A stretch of DNA of 64,000 bases from Chryseobacterium sp. (GCF_008014695.1 NZ_VOXE01000003.1:396217-460216); one strand, 5' to 3'. Shown: positions 24,485 to 34,790, counted from the stretch's first letter. Made by a program: numbers and translations. Notes: generated from the sequence alone by a model not told the origin.

Positions 24485-26887
24485 ATGACAGAATTTGAAG
24501 ACATCAGTTTTGATGAAATTATTAATGACGGTTTCAGCATTGTTGCCGAAGAAATCAATCTTGATGATATGCATCAGTCCTTGAATGATGAGCAGACTGT
24601 GTTCCCTATTTTACCCGTAAGAAATATGGTCATGTTTCCAAAAGTTGTAATTCCGATTACAGCAGGCAGAACAATGTCCATTAAACTTCTTGAAGATGCT
24701 CAGAACAACAATGAGCTTATCGGTATTCTAAGCCAGAATAATTCAGAAATTGAGAATCCTACTGAAAAGGACCTTTATCAGGTGGGTACTTTAGCGAAAA
24801 TTATCAAGATTATTAAACTTCCCGAGGGGAATGTGACCGCTATTACAAAAGGTTATCAGCGTTTTAAAATCAAGAATTTTACTGCCTCGAAACCTTATTT
24901 TAAAGCAGAAATTACAAAGCTTAAAGACACTTCGACCAAAAAGAAGGAAGAATATATTGCGCTTCTGGAGAACATCAAAGATATGGCGCTGAAAATCATT
25001 GAGCTGGATCCGAATATTCCGAATGCCGCCAACTTCGCGGTTAAAAACATGAATGATAATGAGGATCTTCTGAATTTCATCTGCACCAATGCAAATTTCA
25101 CCTCGTTGGACAAACAGATGCTTCTGGAGGAAAAAAGCCTCTTGGTGCGTGCGGAGAAGTGTTATGAACTGATGCATGAAGATTACCGCAAACTGGATCT
25201 GCGGAATCAGATTCATCAGAAAACCAACCGCGAACTTGATAAAAGCCAGCGGGAATATTTTCTGAATCAGCAGATCAGAACAATTCAGGAAGAACTGGGC
25301 GGCGGCCCCGAATCGGATGTGGAGGAACTTCTTTTGAAAGCAAAAACCATTAAATGGAATGAAGAAGTGGAAATCCACTTCCAGAAGGAGGTCGGAAGGC
25401 TTCAGAGACAGAATCCCAATTCTCCCGATTATAATGTTCAGCGCAATTACCTAGATTTTTTCACCGATCTGCCCTGGGAAACATATTCCAGAGATGTTTT
25501 CGACATCAGTAAAGCCGAAAAAGTTCTGGATAAAGCCCACTTTGGTCTGGAAGACATCAAGAAAAGAATTCTAGAACACATGGCGGTTCTGAAACTTAAG
25601 AACAATATGAAATCTCCAATTTTATGTCTGGTAGGCCCTCCCGGAGTTGGAAAAACTTCTTTGGGAAAATCAGTTGCGGATGCACTCGGACGGAAATATG
25701 TGCGCGTTTCGTTGGGTGGTCTTCACGACGAATCTGAGATCCGCGGACACCGGAAAACCTATATCGGAGCAATGGCTGGAAGGATTTTGCAATCGGTAAA
25801 AAAATCCGGGACCTCTAATCCGGTCATCGTTCTGGATGAAATCGATAAAATCGGGCAGGGCGTAAATGGCGACCCGAGTTCTGCATTATTGGAAGTTTTG
25901 GATCCTGAACAGAACAGCGCATTTTACGACAACTTTTTGGAAATGGGCTACGATCTTTCGAAAGTCATGTTCATCGCAACCGCAAATTCTCTTACCAATG
26001 TTCAGAGACCACTTCTGGACCGTATGGAAATCATTGAAATAGCAGGATACACTCTCGAAGAAAAAGTGGAGATTGCCAAAAGACATTTAATAAAGAAGCA
26101 GCAGGAAGAAAACGGTCTGGATTCAAAATCTTTCAGACTCGGAAATCCTGAACTTAAACATATCATTGATGCGCATACCTCCGAAAGCGGCGTTCGAGGT
26201 TTGGAAAAACAGATTGCGGCCATTGCAAGATGGGTGGCGCTTCAAACCGCAATGGAAAAAGAATATGATCCAAAGATCACCATTAATAAAGTGGATGAAA
26301 TCCTTGGGGTTCCGCGGCCGAAAGGTTTATCTGAAATTACAGGCGTTCCCGGAGTGGTAACAGGCTTGGCGTGGACTCAGGTGGGCGGCGATATTCTTTT
26401 TATCGAAAGTATTCTGAGTGAGGGAAAAGGAAATCTCACGATGACCGGAAATCTCGGAACGGTGATGAAGGAATCGGCCACAATCGCTTTGGAATACATC
26501 AAAGCGAAACACGATGAACTTGGAATTTCAGCTGAGGATATCCAGAAAAAAAACATCCATGTTCACGTTCCGGAAGGAGCAACACCGAAAGACGGCCCAT
26601 CTGCAGGAATCGCGATGCTCACGTCAATTGTTTCGAGCTTCAAAAATAAAAAAGTGAAATCGCATCTCGCGATGACCGGCGAAATTACCCTGCGCGGAAA
26701 AGTGCTTCCGGTTGGCGGAATTAAAGAAAAACTGCTCGCCGCCGCCCGCGCCGGAATCACACACATTATCCTCTGCGAAGCCAACCGCAAAGATGTCGAT
26801 GAAATCAAGAAAGATTACCTTAAAAATTTAAAAATCAGTTATGTAGAAAGAATGGAAGAAGTGGTTGAACTGGCCATTGAAAAATAA
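24485..26887 (+). CDS. lon: ATP-dependent protease La (Lon)
   Basis: 800-aa cytoplasmic AAA+ serine protease degrading misfolded and regulatory proteins. Order: Lon substrate-binding N-domain (FPILPVRNMVMFPKVV, about 40-250), coiled region, ATPase with Walker A GPPGVGKTS at 384-392 and Walker B VIVLDEIDK, then the protease domain with catalytic Ser706 in DGPSAG and Lys749 in GGIKEK, 43 residues apart as in E. coli Lon. I choose the ATG at 24485 (MTEFEDISFDE); a TTG six codons earlier lies inside a palindrome. The leader carries a sigma-54-like promoter and that palindrome. Confidence 0.97.
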   Translation: MTEFEDISFDEIINDGFSIVAEEINLDDMHQSLNDEQTVFPILPVRNMVMFPKVVIPITAGRTMSIKLLEDAQNNNELIGILSQNNSEIENPTEKDLYQVGTLAKIIKIIKLPEGNVTAITKGYQRFKIKNFTASKPYFKAEITKLKDTSTKKKEEYIALLENIKDMALKIIELDPNIPNAANFAVKNMNDNEDLLNFICTNANFTSLDKQMLLEEKSLLVRAEKCYELMHEDYRKLDLRNQIHQKTNRELDKSQREYFLNQQIRTIQEELGGGPESDVEELLLKAKTIKWNEEVEIHFQKEVGRLQRQNPNSPDYNVQRNYLDFFTDLPWETYSRDVFDISKAEKVLDKAHFGLEDIKKRILEHMAVLKLKNNMKSPILCLVGPPGVGKTSLGKSVADALGRKYVRVSLGGLHDESEIRGHRKTYIGAMAGRILQSVKKSGTSNPVIVLDEIDKIGQGVNGDPSSALLEVLDPEQNSAFYDNFLEMGYDLSKVMFIATANSLTNVQRPLLDRMEIIEIAGYTLEEKVEIAKRHLIKKQQEENGLDSKSFRLGNPELKHIIDAHTSESGVRGLEKQIAAIARWVALQTAMEKEYDPKITINKVDEILGVPRPKGLSEITGVPGVVTGLAWTQVGGDILFIESILSEGKGNLTMTGNLGTVMKESATIALEYIKAKHDELGISAEDIQKKNIHVHVPEGATPKDGPSAGIAMLTSIVSSFKNKKVKSHLAMTGEITLRGKVLPVGGIKEKLLAAARAGITHIILCEANRKDVDEIKKDYLKNLKISYVERMEEVVELAIEK

Positions 26888-26907
26888 AAATTAATATTTT
26901 TTTATAC

Positions 26908-26938
26908 AAGTCCTTCATTTTTTTGAAGGACTTTTTTT
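26908..26938 (+). terminator. Rho-independent terminator after lon
   Basis: AAGTCCTTCA and TGAAGGACTT form a ten-pair stem around a T-rich loop, followed by seven T. Confidence 0.9.
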
Positions 26939-26972
26939 ATCTTTAGGTTACTAATTTTAAAAAACAAAACTC

Positions 26973-27353
26973 ATGAAAATTGTAAAACTCATTTTATTTA
27001 CCCTCTTTGGGCTGATGTTTGTGAACGCCGGATTAGACAAATTTTTCCACTACATGCCTATGCCGGCGGATATGCCTGAAGAAATGAAAAAAGTTGGAGC
27101 TGCCTTTATGGAGATTCCGTGGCTCATGCCTCTTGTCGGGGCAATGGAACTCACAGGCGGCCTGCTTGCTATTTATCCGAAGACCAGAACTTTAGGTGCA
27201 ATTGTCCTTCTGCCAATTATGGTGGGGATTTTAGCTCAAAATTTCACAGTAGCTCCCTCAGGCGCCGGGATCGGTATAGCAATGGTGCTTTTTATCATCG
27301 ACCTTTGGATTTTGTTCGATAACAAGCAAAAACTCAATGCAATTTTTAGCTGA
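26973..27353 (+). CDS. DoxX-like membrane protein
   Basis: 126 aa, four hydrophobic helices, with the DoxX-type start LFTLFGLMFVNAGLDKFFHY and a central PLVGAMELTGGLLA, where the conserved glutamate in helix 2 and the G-G turn are typical. The function of most DoxX proteins is unknown; links to redox or sulfur handling have been proposed for some members. Monocistronic between two terminators; a TATCTTTA sequence at 26938 resembles a -7 element. Confidence 0.82.
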   Translation: MKIVKLILFTLFGLMFVNAGLDKFFHYMPMPADMPEEMKKVGAAFMEIPWLMPLVGAMELTGGLLAIYPKTRTLGAIVLLPIMVGILAQNFTVAPSGAGIGIAMVLFIIDLWILFDNKQKLNAIFS

Positions 27354-27381
27354 AAAAGATTTTTGATGTTGTTTTTGCCAG

Positions 27382-27413
27382 TATTCCTGAAATTTTTTCA
27401 GGAATATTTTTTT
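27382..27413 (+). terminator. Rho-independent terminator after the DoxX gene
   Basis: TATTCCTGAAA and TTTCAGGAATA pair across a three-base loop and are followed by a run of T. Confidence 0.88.
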
Positions 27414-27539
27414 ACAAAATTTTGAAATTCAACAGGTTGCATTGCAAATTCACTTTACAGAAAACTTAAAAGTCCTTTACAAAAGTTACAGAAGATTCAT
27501 GCGGAAATTTGATTCAACAAATCCATAAAAATTTACGTT

Positions 27540-28451
27540 ATGAAAAATTTAAATTCAAAAGCAGTATTGGGCTTCCTGATCCTTACTACAGTTTTTTCCT
27601 GTAAAAAAGGGGAGTATGCGGGGACCGCTTCGGAAAATTTTTTGGCTGCCGATAGTGCCGTCTCCGTTTCAGACAGTATCTCTTCAGTTGCAACGATGCA
27701 GGTGAAAGACAAACAGTTCATTAAAACAGCCGATGTGAGTATGGAAGTGAAGGATGTGTATGATGCCACTGTAGCCATTGAAAAATCGCTTCAGGAACTG
27801 GGAGGATTTGTGACCTCTAGCCGGCTGAATTCGCAGATCATGTCTGAAGAAACCTTTAGCACTTCCGACGAAAATGCGGTGCTGGTTCGGAAATTCCAGA
27901 CCGAAAATTCGATGCAGGTTCGGGTTCCGACTGAAAAACTCGGAGCACTGCTACAGTTCATCAATGATAGGAAGATATTTCTGAATTCGAGGGTGATCCT
28001 GGCTGAAGATGTGACTTCCAACATCAAACTGGCTGAACTGGAAAGCCAAAGGACCGCAAAAACGCAGGAAAACATCTCTAAAATTAAAACCAACGCGCAA
28101 AAGGTTGAATTGAGCGACCAAAACATGAGCGAAGGAAACTACCAAAAAGTGGCAGGTTTGGAGATGACAGACCAGTTAAAATACAGCACGGTTGACATTC
28201 ATTTGAAGGAGCCCGCATTAAGAACCGCTGAAATCGCTGTTACGAACACTGTGAATATGGACAATAAATACAAATTCAATTTTCTGTATGACTTGAAAAA
28301 TGCAACGGTTGAAGGTTTTAATCTGATCCAGAAAATAATCATCGGCCTGGCTTCCATTTGGCCGCTTTTGCTGATTGCCGGATTTCTTTTCTATTTTTTA
28401 AGAAAGAGAAAACAGGCTGTAAAATTTCATGAAATAAGTAAGCAGAAGTAG
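27540..28451 (+). CDS. DUF4349 domain lipoprotein
   Basis: 303 aa. N-terminal hydrophobic segment ending TTVFSC (C21) is a lipobox. The central DUF4349 region includes KTADVSMEVKDVYDATVAIEKSL and MQVRVPTEKLGALLQFI, then a coiled-coil helix (ELESQRTAKTQENISKIK), and a C-terminal transmembrane helix (IIIGLASIWPLLLIAGFLFYF) followed by a basic tail. This order, lipoprotein plus coiled coil plus C-terminal anchor, is standard for the family. Function unknown; an envelope-stress role is sometimes inferred. Confidence 0.85.
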   Translation: MKNLNSKAVLGFLILTTVFSCKKGEYAGTASENFLAADSAVSVSDSISSVATMQVKDKQFIKTADVSMEVKDVYDATVAIEKSLQELGGFVTSSRLNSQIMSEETFSTSDENAVLVRKFQTENSMQVRVPTEKLGALLQFINDRKIFLNSRVILAEDVTSNIKLAELESQRTAKTQENISKIKTNAQKVELSDQNMSEGNYQKVAGLEMTDQLKYSTVDIHLKEPALRTAEIAVTNTVNMDNKYKFNFLYDLKNATVEGFNLIQKIIIGLASIWPLLLIAGFLFYFLRKRKQAVKFHEISKQK

Positions 28452-28516
28452 TTTTCTGCAAGTTTCAATATCTACACGTTGATTCTGCATATTTAGAAAA
28501 CTTCATATGACTTCAG

Positions 28517-28540
28517 CCTCCGGAATTTTCCGGAGGTTTT
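28517..28540 (+). terminator. Rho-independent terminator after the DUF4349 gene
   Basis: CCTCCGGAA and TTCCGGAGG form a nine-pair G+C-rich stem with a two-base loop, then TTTT. Confidence 0.85.
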
Positions 28541-28549
28541 ATTTTTGCG

Positions 28550-28557
28550 TAAATTTG
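28550..28557 (+). promoter_or_regulatory. -7 element for pgi
   Basis: TAAATTTG, 43 bases before the pgi ATG and just after the preceding terminator. A TTG at proper -33 spacing is not evident because the terminator stem occupies it. Confidence 0.5.
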
Positions 28558-28600
28558 CAACCTCAAAACAGTCTTTTCCTGGCTGAATTAAAAGAATGTT

Positions 28601-30241
28601 ATGCTGCCAAAAATAAACCCTACCCAAACCAACGCCTGGAAGGCCCTGAAGGCCCATTTTTCGCAGAATGATTTTGAGCTGCGTTCCCTTTTTCAATACA
28701 ATTCCGACCGATTCAGTCAGTTTTCTGTGAAAAGAAAAGATTATCTTTTTGATTTTTCTAAAAATCTGATTGATGATAAAACGTTTGGATTACTCCAGAA
28801 TTTAGCGGTTGAATGCGGCGTGCGACCTGCCATCGAAGCCATGTTTTCAGGAGAAAAGATCAATGAAACGGAAGACAGGGCGGTGCTTCACACGGCTTTA
28901 CGGGATTTTTCGGACCGTGAAATTCTTGTGGACGAAGAAAACATCAAACCAGCCATCAAAAAAGTGCTGGGTCAGATGAAAGCCTTCTCCGAAAAAGTGA
29001 TTTCGGGACAGCATAAAGGGTTTTCGGGCCAAGAAATTACCGATGTTGTGAACATCGGCATCGGCGGATCTGATCTGGGACCTGTCATGGTCTGTTCTGC
29101 GTTGAAACATTTCAAAACCCGACTGAATGTCCATTTCGTTTCGAATGTCGACGGAAACCATATCGCTGAAACGTTGAAAAATCTGAACCCTGAAACGACG
29201 CTTTTCATCATCGCTTCAAAAACATTCACGACTCAGGAAACCATGACCAATGCAGAATCTGCAAAATCCTGGTTCCTGAAAAACGGCAAACAGGAAGAGG
29301 TGGCGAAACATTTCGTAGCACTTTCGACGAATACCGAAGCGGTGAAGAAATTCGGAATTGCTGAAGAGAATATTTTTGAATTCTGGGACTGGGTTGGCGG
29401 AAGATATTCGCTTTGGAGCGCAATAGGGCTGAGCATTGTTCTGTCCGTTGGCTACGATAATTTCGAACAGCTGCTGAAAGGGGCACATGAGACCGATATA
29501 CATTTCCGAACTGCGGATTTCACGGAAAATGTTCCCGTTTTAATGGCACTTCTGGGAATCTGGTACCGAAATTTCTATGAAGCCGGAACGTATGCAGTTT
29601 TACCCTACTCACAATACCTCGACCGTTTTCCCGCCTATCTGCAGCAGGGTGATATGGAAAGCAACGGAAAATGTGCAGACCGAAACGGAAATTTTGTAGA
29701 ATATGAAACCGGTCCTGTAATTTGGGGAGAACCCGGAACCAATGGTCAGCACGCATTTTATCAGTTGATCCATCAGGGGACAGAACTCATTCCCGCGGAT
29801 TTTATCGCTTTTGTGAAGTCGCCGAATCAGATTTCGGATCATCAGGAAAAATTACTGGCCAATTTCTTTGCGCAGACCGAAGCTCTGGCATTCGGCAAAA
29901 CCCCTGTGGAAGCACGCGAAGAACTGGTACAGTCCGGGAAATCGGAAGAAGAAGTAAAACGCCTCTGCAACTTCAAGGTTTTTCACGGAAATACCCCTAC
30001 AAATTCTCTTTTAATCAATGAATTGACTCCATTTACGTTGGGGCAGCTGATTGCACTTTATGAACATAAAATTTTTGTGCAGGGCATCATCTGGAATGTT
30101 TTCAGCTTTGACCAGTTTGGGGTTGAACTCGGTAAAGTTTTGGCAGGTAAAATTCTGCCGGAACTTGAAACAAGCGGAAAAGTAAAGTCACATGATTCTT
30201 CCACCAACGGTTTGATGAACTATTTTAAAGAGAATCAGTAA
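28601..30241 (+). CDS. pgi: Glucose-6-phosphate isomerase
   Basis: 546 aa; interconverts glucose-6-phosphate and fructose-6-phosphate in glycolysis and gluconeogenesis. Family blocks in order: [12 protein letters not shown] (about 149-160), the PGI signature [32 protein letters not shown] with the catalytic-site arginine, DMESNGK with the catalytic glutamate region, and [18 protein letters not shown]. Length matches bacterial/eukaryal-type PGI. The folD promoter element overlaps its stop codon. Confidence 0.97.
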   Translation: MLPKINPTQTNAWKALKAHFSQNDFELRSLFQYNSDRFSQFSVKRKDYLFDFSKNLIDDKTFGLLQNLAVECGVRPAIEAMFSGEKINETEDRAVLHTALRDFSDREILVDEENIKPAIKKVLGQMKAFSEKVISGQHKGFSGQEITDVVNIGIGGSDLGPVMVCSALKHFKTRLNVHFVSNVDGNHIAETLKNLNPETTLFIIASKTFTTQETMTNAESAKSWFLKNGKQEEVAKHFVALSTNTEAVKKFGIAEENIFEFWDWVGGRYSLWSAIGLSIVLSVGYDNFEQLLKGAHETDIHFRTADFTENVPVLMALLGIWYRNFYEAGTYAVLPYSQYLDRFPAYLQQGDMESNGKCADRNGNFVEYETGPVIWGEPGTNGQHAFYQLIHQGTELIPADFIAFVKSPNQISDHQEKLLANFFAQTEALAFGKTPVEAREELVQSGKSEEEVKRLCNFKVFHGNTPTNSLLINELTPFTLGQLIALYEHKIFVQGIIWNVFSFDQFGVELGKVLAGKILPELETSGKVKSHDSSTNGLMNYFKENQ

Positions 30242-30246
30242 ATTTG
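30239..30246 (+). promoter_or_regulatory. Internal -7 element for folD overlapping the pgi stop
   Basis: TAAATTTG, whose first three bases are the pgi TAA stop codon, lies 24 bases before the folD ATG. Confidence 0.45.
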
Positions 30247-30270
30247 CAAATAATCTAAAGTAAAAATAAA

Positions 30271-31155
30271 ATGGCAAGAATTCTGGACGGGCTGAAAGTT
30301 TCAAAAGAAATCAAAAAAGAAATCAGGGCAGACGTAGATAAAATTCTGGAAGGAAACAGGAGGCCGCCTCATTTGGTAGCGATTTTAGTGGGCAGCAACG
30401 GCGCAAGTATGTCGTATGTCAACAACAAAATCCGCGACTGTAAAGAAGTAGGTTTCAGATCTTCTTTGGTGAAATTTCCGAACACCGTTTCTGAGTCTGA
30501 GCTTCTGGAAAAAATTGATGAACTGAACAGGTCGAAAGAGGTAGATGGGTTTATTGTTCAGCTGCCTTTGCCTAAACAGATCGATCAGGAAAAAATCATC
30601 ATGGCCATTGACCCCAGAAAGGATGTAGATGGTTTTCACCCCGAAAATTTCGGAAAAATGGCGCTGGAAATGGACACGTTCCTTCCGGCAACCCCTTTCG
30701 GAATCCTGACTCTTTTGGAAAGATACCAGATCGATACGAAAGGAAAACACTGTGTGATCATCGGCAGAAGCCGCATCGTAGGAAAACCGATGAGCATTCT
30801 GATGGGAAGAAAAGATTTTCCCGGCAATTCTACAGTGACGCTCACGCATTCCTACACTCCGCATATTGAAGAATTTACAAAAAATGCCGACATTGTGATC
30901 ACGGCTTTGGGCGATCCGAATTTCCTGAAAGGCGATATGATTAAAAAGGGCGCCATTGTGATTGATGTGGGAATTACGAGAATTGAGGACCAGTCCGAAA
31001 AAGGATATAAATTGGTAGGCGATGTAGATTTTGAAAGCTGCAGCGAAAAAGCGGAAGCCATTACCCCGGTTCCGGGCGGAGTGGGTCCGATGACTCGGGC
31101 AATGCTTATGAAAAACACAATTTTAGCCTATAAAACTTCAGTATATAATGACTAA
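30271..31155 (+). CDS. folD: Bifunctional methylenetetrahydrofolate dehydrogenase / methenyltetrahydrofolate cyclohydrolase
   Basis: 294 aa, one-carbon metabolism: oxidises 5,10-methylene-THF and hydrolyses the methenyl product to 10-formyl-THF. Catalytic YVNNKIRDC (Lys53), the VDGFIVQLPLP block, the dinucleotide-binding GRSRIVGKPM and the signature PGGVGPMTRAML near 267 are all present. It overlaps queE by eight bases. Confidence 0.97.
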   Translation: MARILDGLKVSKEIKKEIRADVDKILEGNRRPPHLVAILVGSNGASMSYVNNKIRDCKEVGFRSSLVKFPNTVSESELLEKIDELNRSKEVDGFIVQLPLPKQIDQEKIIMAIDPRKDVDGFHPENFGKMALEMDTFLPATPFGILTLLERYQIDTKGKHCVIIGRSRIVGKPMSILMGRKDFPGNSTVTLTHSYTPHIEEFTKNADIVITALGDPNFLKGDMIKKGAIVIDVGITRIEDQSEKGYKLVGDVDFESCSEKAEAITPVPGGVGPMTRAMLMKNTILAYKTSVYND

Positions 31156-31780
31156 AGAAGAAGAAAATATTTTATTGCAACAAGGTAAAATGCTCCCGGT
31201 GATGGAGCATTTTTACACTTTGCAGGGCGAAGGTGCACACACCGGAAGAGCCGCGTACTTCATCCGTCTTGGCGGCTGTGATGTCGGCTGTCATTGGTGC
31301 GATGTGAAGGAAAGCTGGGATCCCAATCTTCATCCGCTGATGGATGCTGTGGAAATCGCTGAAACTGCCGCAAAATCCTGTAAAACAGTGGTATTGACCG
31401 GTGGAGAACCGCTGATGTGGAACCTCAACATTTTAACCTCGAAACTGAAGGAACTCGGTTGCCAGATTCACATTGAGACTTCAGGAGCATACGAAATGAG
31501 CGGAATTCTGGACTGGATCACCCTTTCTCCAAAGAAAACCGGTCTGCCGAAAGAATCTATTTATTCAAAAGCCAGCGAACTGAAGGTCATTGTCTTCAAT
31601 AACAATGATTTAAAATTTGCTGAGGAACAGGCAGCGAAGGTTTCAGAAAACTGTAAGCTTTATCTGCAGAGCGAGTGGAGTAAAAGAGACGAAATTTATC
31701 CGAAAATCACCGATTTTATATTGGCAAATCCAAAATGGCAGGCCTCTGTGCAGACCCATAAATATTTGAATATTCCTTAA
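31148..31780 (+). CDS. queE: 7-carboxy-7-deazaguanine synthase
   Basis: 210-aa radical SAM enzyme of queuosine biosynthesis, converting 6-carboxy-tetrahydropterin to 7-carboxy-7-deazaguanine. The radical-SAM cysteines are C44, C48, C51 (CDVGCHWC, the CX3CX2C form), preceded by FYTLQGEGAHTGRAAYFIRLGG, the typical QueE start of the core. The GGEP motif follows (VVLTGGEPLMW). The start overlaps folD; a second ATG at codon 15 would also retain the core. Confidence 0.95.
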   Translation: MTKEEENILLQQGKMLPVMEHFYTLQGEGAHTGRAAYFIRLGGCDVGCHWCDVKESWDPNLHPLMDAVEIAETAAKSCKTVVLTGGEPLMWNLNILTSKLKELGCQIHIETSGAYEMSGILDWITLSPKKTGLPKESIYSKASELKVIVFNNNDLKFAEEQAAKVSENCKLYLQSEWSKRDEIYPKITDFILANPKWQASVQTHKYLNIP

Positions 31781-31812
31781 ATTGTGCTACATTAGCTTTC
31801 ATAAATTTTTTT

Positions 31813-33180
31813 ATGCAAAGAATCCGCTATTCCCGGTATTTCAAATCACTTTTCATTCTTCTTGATGTCTTGATTGTTGCGGGAGTTCTGGTGTTTTATT
31901 TTTCCCGGAATCACGGACTGAAACTGGAGCAAGAACAGTGGGAGCAAAATGCGATTTCACTTATTTTACTTATTTTTTTCTGGATTCTTTTAAGCGGTCG
32001 CACCAAACTCTACAGCATTCCGCGGAACCTGACTTATACATTGTATGTTGAAAGGCTACTTACCCATATTCTGATTTTTATTTTTGGTCTGATTCTTTTC
32101 GCAAAGGTTAGTGATAATGAATTTCTGAAGCAGGATCGCTATATTATAGCCCTTTCACTTTTTCTGGTCTTGAGTTTACTGAAATCCTTTATTTTCTTTT
32201 CTTTAAAGTACATCAGAAGTCGTGGTTTAAATTACCGGAACGTGATGTTTTTGCAGGAAAACCAGTCTGCCGAAATTCTGAAGAATATATTGACAGAAAG
32301 GAAAGATTACGGTTTCCGGATTTTTAATTATCCAAATAAAGAGTTCACCATTAACGAACTAATTGCTTTCTGGAAAGATAATGGGATTCACACGCTTTTT
32401 TTACCCACCGAAACAAGTTTGGATGCGACTTTCGAAAATGAGATTTTTCAGGCGGCAGAGATTCATAAAGTAAGACTCTCTTTGATTCCCAACTTCATCC
32501 AGAATAATTTTTTTTCATTTGATCTGGGTTATATCGAAACACAGCCGGTCCTGACCCAAACCAAATATCCACTTGATTTTTTCACGAATTATATTTTAAA
32601 AAGAGGATTCGATATGTTTTTTTCGGCGCTGATTTTGATCGGAGTTTGCAGCTGGCTTTTTCCGCTTATAGCATTGCTCATTAAAATGGACAGCAAAGGG
32701 CCTGTGTTGTTTGTGCAGAATAGATATGGCTATCACGATGAGATTTTCAGGTGCTTTAAATTCAGAACCATGGTTGTGAATGACCACTCATCAACCCAAA
32801 CCACTTTGGAAAATGACGTGAGGATTACCAAAATAGGAAAAATCTTAAGGAAAACGAGTCTTGATGAAATGCCTCAGTTCATCAATGTTTTAATGGGAGA
32901 AATGTCAGTTGTAGGACCAAGGCCGCACATGCTTCTTGTGGATGAATTTTACAAACCAAAAATCGGACGTTACACCTTACGGAGTTTTGTAAAACCGGGC
33001 ATTACCGGATTGGCTCAGGTAAACGGTTTGCGGGGCGATCATGGAGACATGAAAATTCAGATGCACAAACGGATTCTGGCCGATACATTTTATGTGAGAA
33101 ACTGGACTTTCGTGCTGGATTTTGTCATTATCATGAAAACCTTTTTTCTGTTAATCGGCGGAGACAATAACGCAAAATAA
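31813..33180 (+). CDS. Polyprenyl glycosylphosphotransferase (WcaJ/WbaP-like sugar transferase)
   Basis: 455 aa. Four or five N-terminal helices and a CoA-binding-like middle region precede the C-terminal sugar-transferase domain (about 265-450): a membrane hairpin starting ILKRGFDMFFSALIL, GPVLFVQNRYGYHDEIFRCFKFRTM, and DEMPQFINVLMGEMSVVGPRPH. It loads a sugar-1-phosphate onto undecaprenyl phosphate, the first step of exopolysaccharide, capsule or O-antigen assembly. It is 15 kb away from the glycosyltransferase-flippase operon but may start the same glycan. Confidence 0.92.
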   Translation: MQRIRYSRYFKSLFILLDVLIVAGVLVFYFSRNHGLKLEQEQWEQNAISLILLIFFWILLSGRTKLYSIPRNLTYTLYVERLLTHILIFIFGLILFAKVSDNEFLKQDRYIIALSLFLVLSLLKSFIFFSLKYIRSRGLNYRNVMFLQENQSAEILKNILTERKDYGFRIFNYPNKEFTINELIAFWKDNGIHTLFLPTETSLDATFENEIFQAAEIHKVRLSLIPNFIQNNFFSFDLGYIETQPVLTQTKYPLDFFTNYILKRGFDMFFSALILIGVCSWLFPLIALLIKMDSKGPVLFVQNRYGYHDEIFRCFKFRTMVVNDHSSTQTTLENDVRITKIGKILRKTSLDEMPQFINVLMGEMSVVGPRPHMLLVDEFYKPKIGRYTLRSFVKPGITGLAQVNGLRGDHGDMKIQMHKRILADTFYVRNWTFVLDFVIIMKTFFLLIGGDNNAK

Positions 33181-33219
33181 ATAGAAAACAATAATTAAAA
33201 AAAAGACTAATTTAGCAGA

Positions 33220-33972
33220 ATGTTAAAAGAACTTTTTACCCGAATAGGGGAGTATATTATTCTCCTGGGTAAGATCATAAAAAGACCCCAGAAAGTTTCA
33301 GTGTTTTTAAAAATGCTGATGCGGGAAATCAATGATTTGGGCGTAAATTCCTTCGGATTGGTAATATTTACCTCAATTTTCGTAGGCGCTGTAGTGGCCA
33401 TTCAAATGTTTAACAACTTCAAGGCATCGTCCTTTCCGATTCCCACTTCGTTTGTGGGTTATGCGACAAAAGCAGTGCTTGTCTTGGAATTCTCACCCAC
33501 CATCATCAGTCTGATTCTGGCCGGAAAAGTGGGTTCCTACATTGCTTCGAGCATTGGAACGATGAGGGTTACCGAACAAATTGATGCACTGGATATAATG
33601 GGCGTAAATTCGCCGAATTTTTTAATCTTGCCAAAAATCATTGCCTGTTTAATTTTCAATCCTTTGCTTATCGCCATCAGTATTGTTTTCGGAATCGGAG
33701 GAGGTTATCTGGCCGGAATGCTTACCGGAAGCTGGTCGAAGGCCGATTACATCAACGGTATCCAAATGTTTATGCCGAATCTTTTCGTGATTTATGCCTT
33801 TGCCAAAACCATTGTTTTTGCATTTCTGATTGCTTCGATACCCGCATATTTCGGTTATAACGTTAAAGGCGGATCACTGGAAGTGGGTAGGGCTTCTACT
33901 CAGGCCGTGGTTTGGACGATGGTTTTCATTATTCTGTCTGAACTAATATTAACCCAACTAATTTTAAGCTGA
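33220..33972 (+). CDS. MlaE family ABC transporter permease
   Basis: 250 aa with five to six helices. Family blocks: SFGLVIFTSIFVGAVVAIQ, LEFSPTIISLILAGKVGSYIASSIGTMRVTEQIDALDIMG (the long MlaE signature around the EQIDAL motif) and a C-terminal helix pair. It is the inner-membrane core of an MCE lipid transporter that moves phospholipids between membranes. Overlaps the ATPase gene by one base. Confidence 0.94.
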   Translation: MLKELFTRIGEYIILLGKIIKRPQKVSVFLKMLMREINDLGVNSFGLVIFTSIFVGAVVAIQMFNNFKASSFPIPTSFVGYATKAVLVLEFSPTIISLILAGKVGSYIASSIGTMRVTEQIDALDIMGVNSPNFLILPKIIACLIFNPLLIAISIVFGIGGGYLAGMLTGSWSKADYINGIQMFMPNLFVIYAFAKTIVFAFLIASIPAYFGYNVKGGSLEVGRASTQAVVWTMVFIILSELILTQLILS

Positions 33973-34790
33973 TGATTGAGGTAAAAGATTTAAGAAAAAG
34001 CTTTGATGAGGTTGAGGTATTAAAAGGCATCACAACTACTTTGGAATCGGGGAAAGTCAATCTGATTATCGGACAAAGTGGTTCGGGAAAAACCGTTTTC
34101 GTTAAAAGTCTCCTAAATGTTTACCAACCCACTTCAGGAGAAATTCTTTTTGACGGCCGCGACATTAATAAAATGGGGCGTGACGAAAAGCAGACACTCC
34201 GTGCAGAAATTGGGATGGTTTTTCAGGGAAGTGCGCTTTTTGATTCAATGACGGTGGAAGAAAACATTATGTTTCCACTGGATATGTTTACCAACCTCAC
34301 GTTTCGGGAGAAAAAGAGAAGGGTTTTCGATGTTGTAGGAAGAGTTCACCTGGATAAAGCGAACCGAAAATTCCCGTCAGAACTTTCGGGTGGGATGCAG
34401 AAGAGGGTCGCAATCGCGCGTGCCATCGTAAACAATCCAAAATACCTGTTCTGTGATGAACCCAATTCGGGTCTGGATCCTTATACGGCCAATATTATTG
34501 ATGATCTGCTGCTGGAAATAACCCAGGAATACAACACCACCACGATCATCAATACTCATGATATGAATTCAGTAATGACCATTGGCGAAAAAATTGTCTA
34601 TTTGCGGATGGGAATCAAGGAATGGGAAGGAAATAAGGATATCCTGATTAATGCCGGCAATAAAAACCTTATCGATTTCGTTTATTCTTCGGAATTGTTT
34701 AAGGAATTAAGAGAATATTTTCTCGAGACCAACAAAACATCTATTGATAATATTATAACTAAACCCCCAGAAAATGATAAAACTTTTTAG
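33972..34790 (+). CDS. MlaF-like ABC transporter ATP-binding protein
   Basis: 272-aa ATPase partner of the MlaE permease. Walker A GQSGSGKT (34-41), signature LSGGMQKRVAIA (from about residue 138), Walker B YLFCDEP with the family-typical NSGLDP, and the H-loop NTHDM. It drives lipid movement. Starts at the last base of mlaE and its 3' end overlaps the next gene by 17 bases. Confidence 0.95.
   Translation: MIEVKDLRKSFDEVEVLKGITTTLESGKVNLIIGQSGSGKTVFVKSLLNVYQPTSGEILFDGRDINKMGRDEKQTLRAEIGMVFQGSALFDSMTVEENIMFPLDMFTNLTFREKKRRVFDVVGRVHLDKANRKFPSELSGGMQKRVAIARAIVNNPKYLFCDEPNSGLDPYTANIIDDLLLEITQEYNTTTIINTHDMNSVMTIGEKIVYLRMGIKEWEGNKDILINAGNKNLIDFVYSSELFKELREYFLETNKTSIDNIITKPPENDKTF

Noticed and set aside
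24791..25378. 195-codon antisense frame inside lon
   Set aside because: Mirrors the conserved Lon N-domain coding strand; no start signals or family resemblance.
29216..29503. Antisense open frames inside pgi
   Set aside because: Overlapping frames on the opposite strand of a well-conserved gene, no promoter and no recognisable protein; expected by chance.
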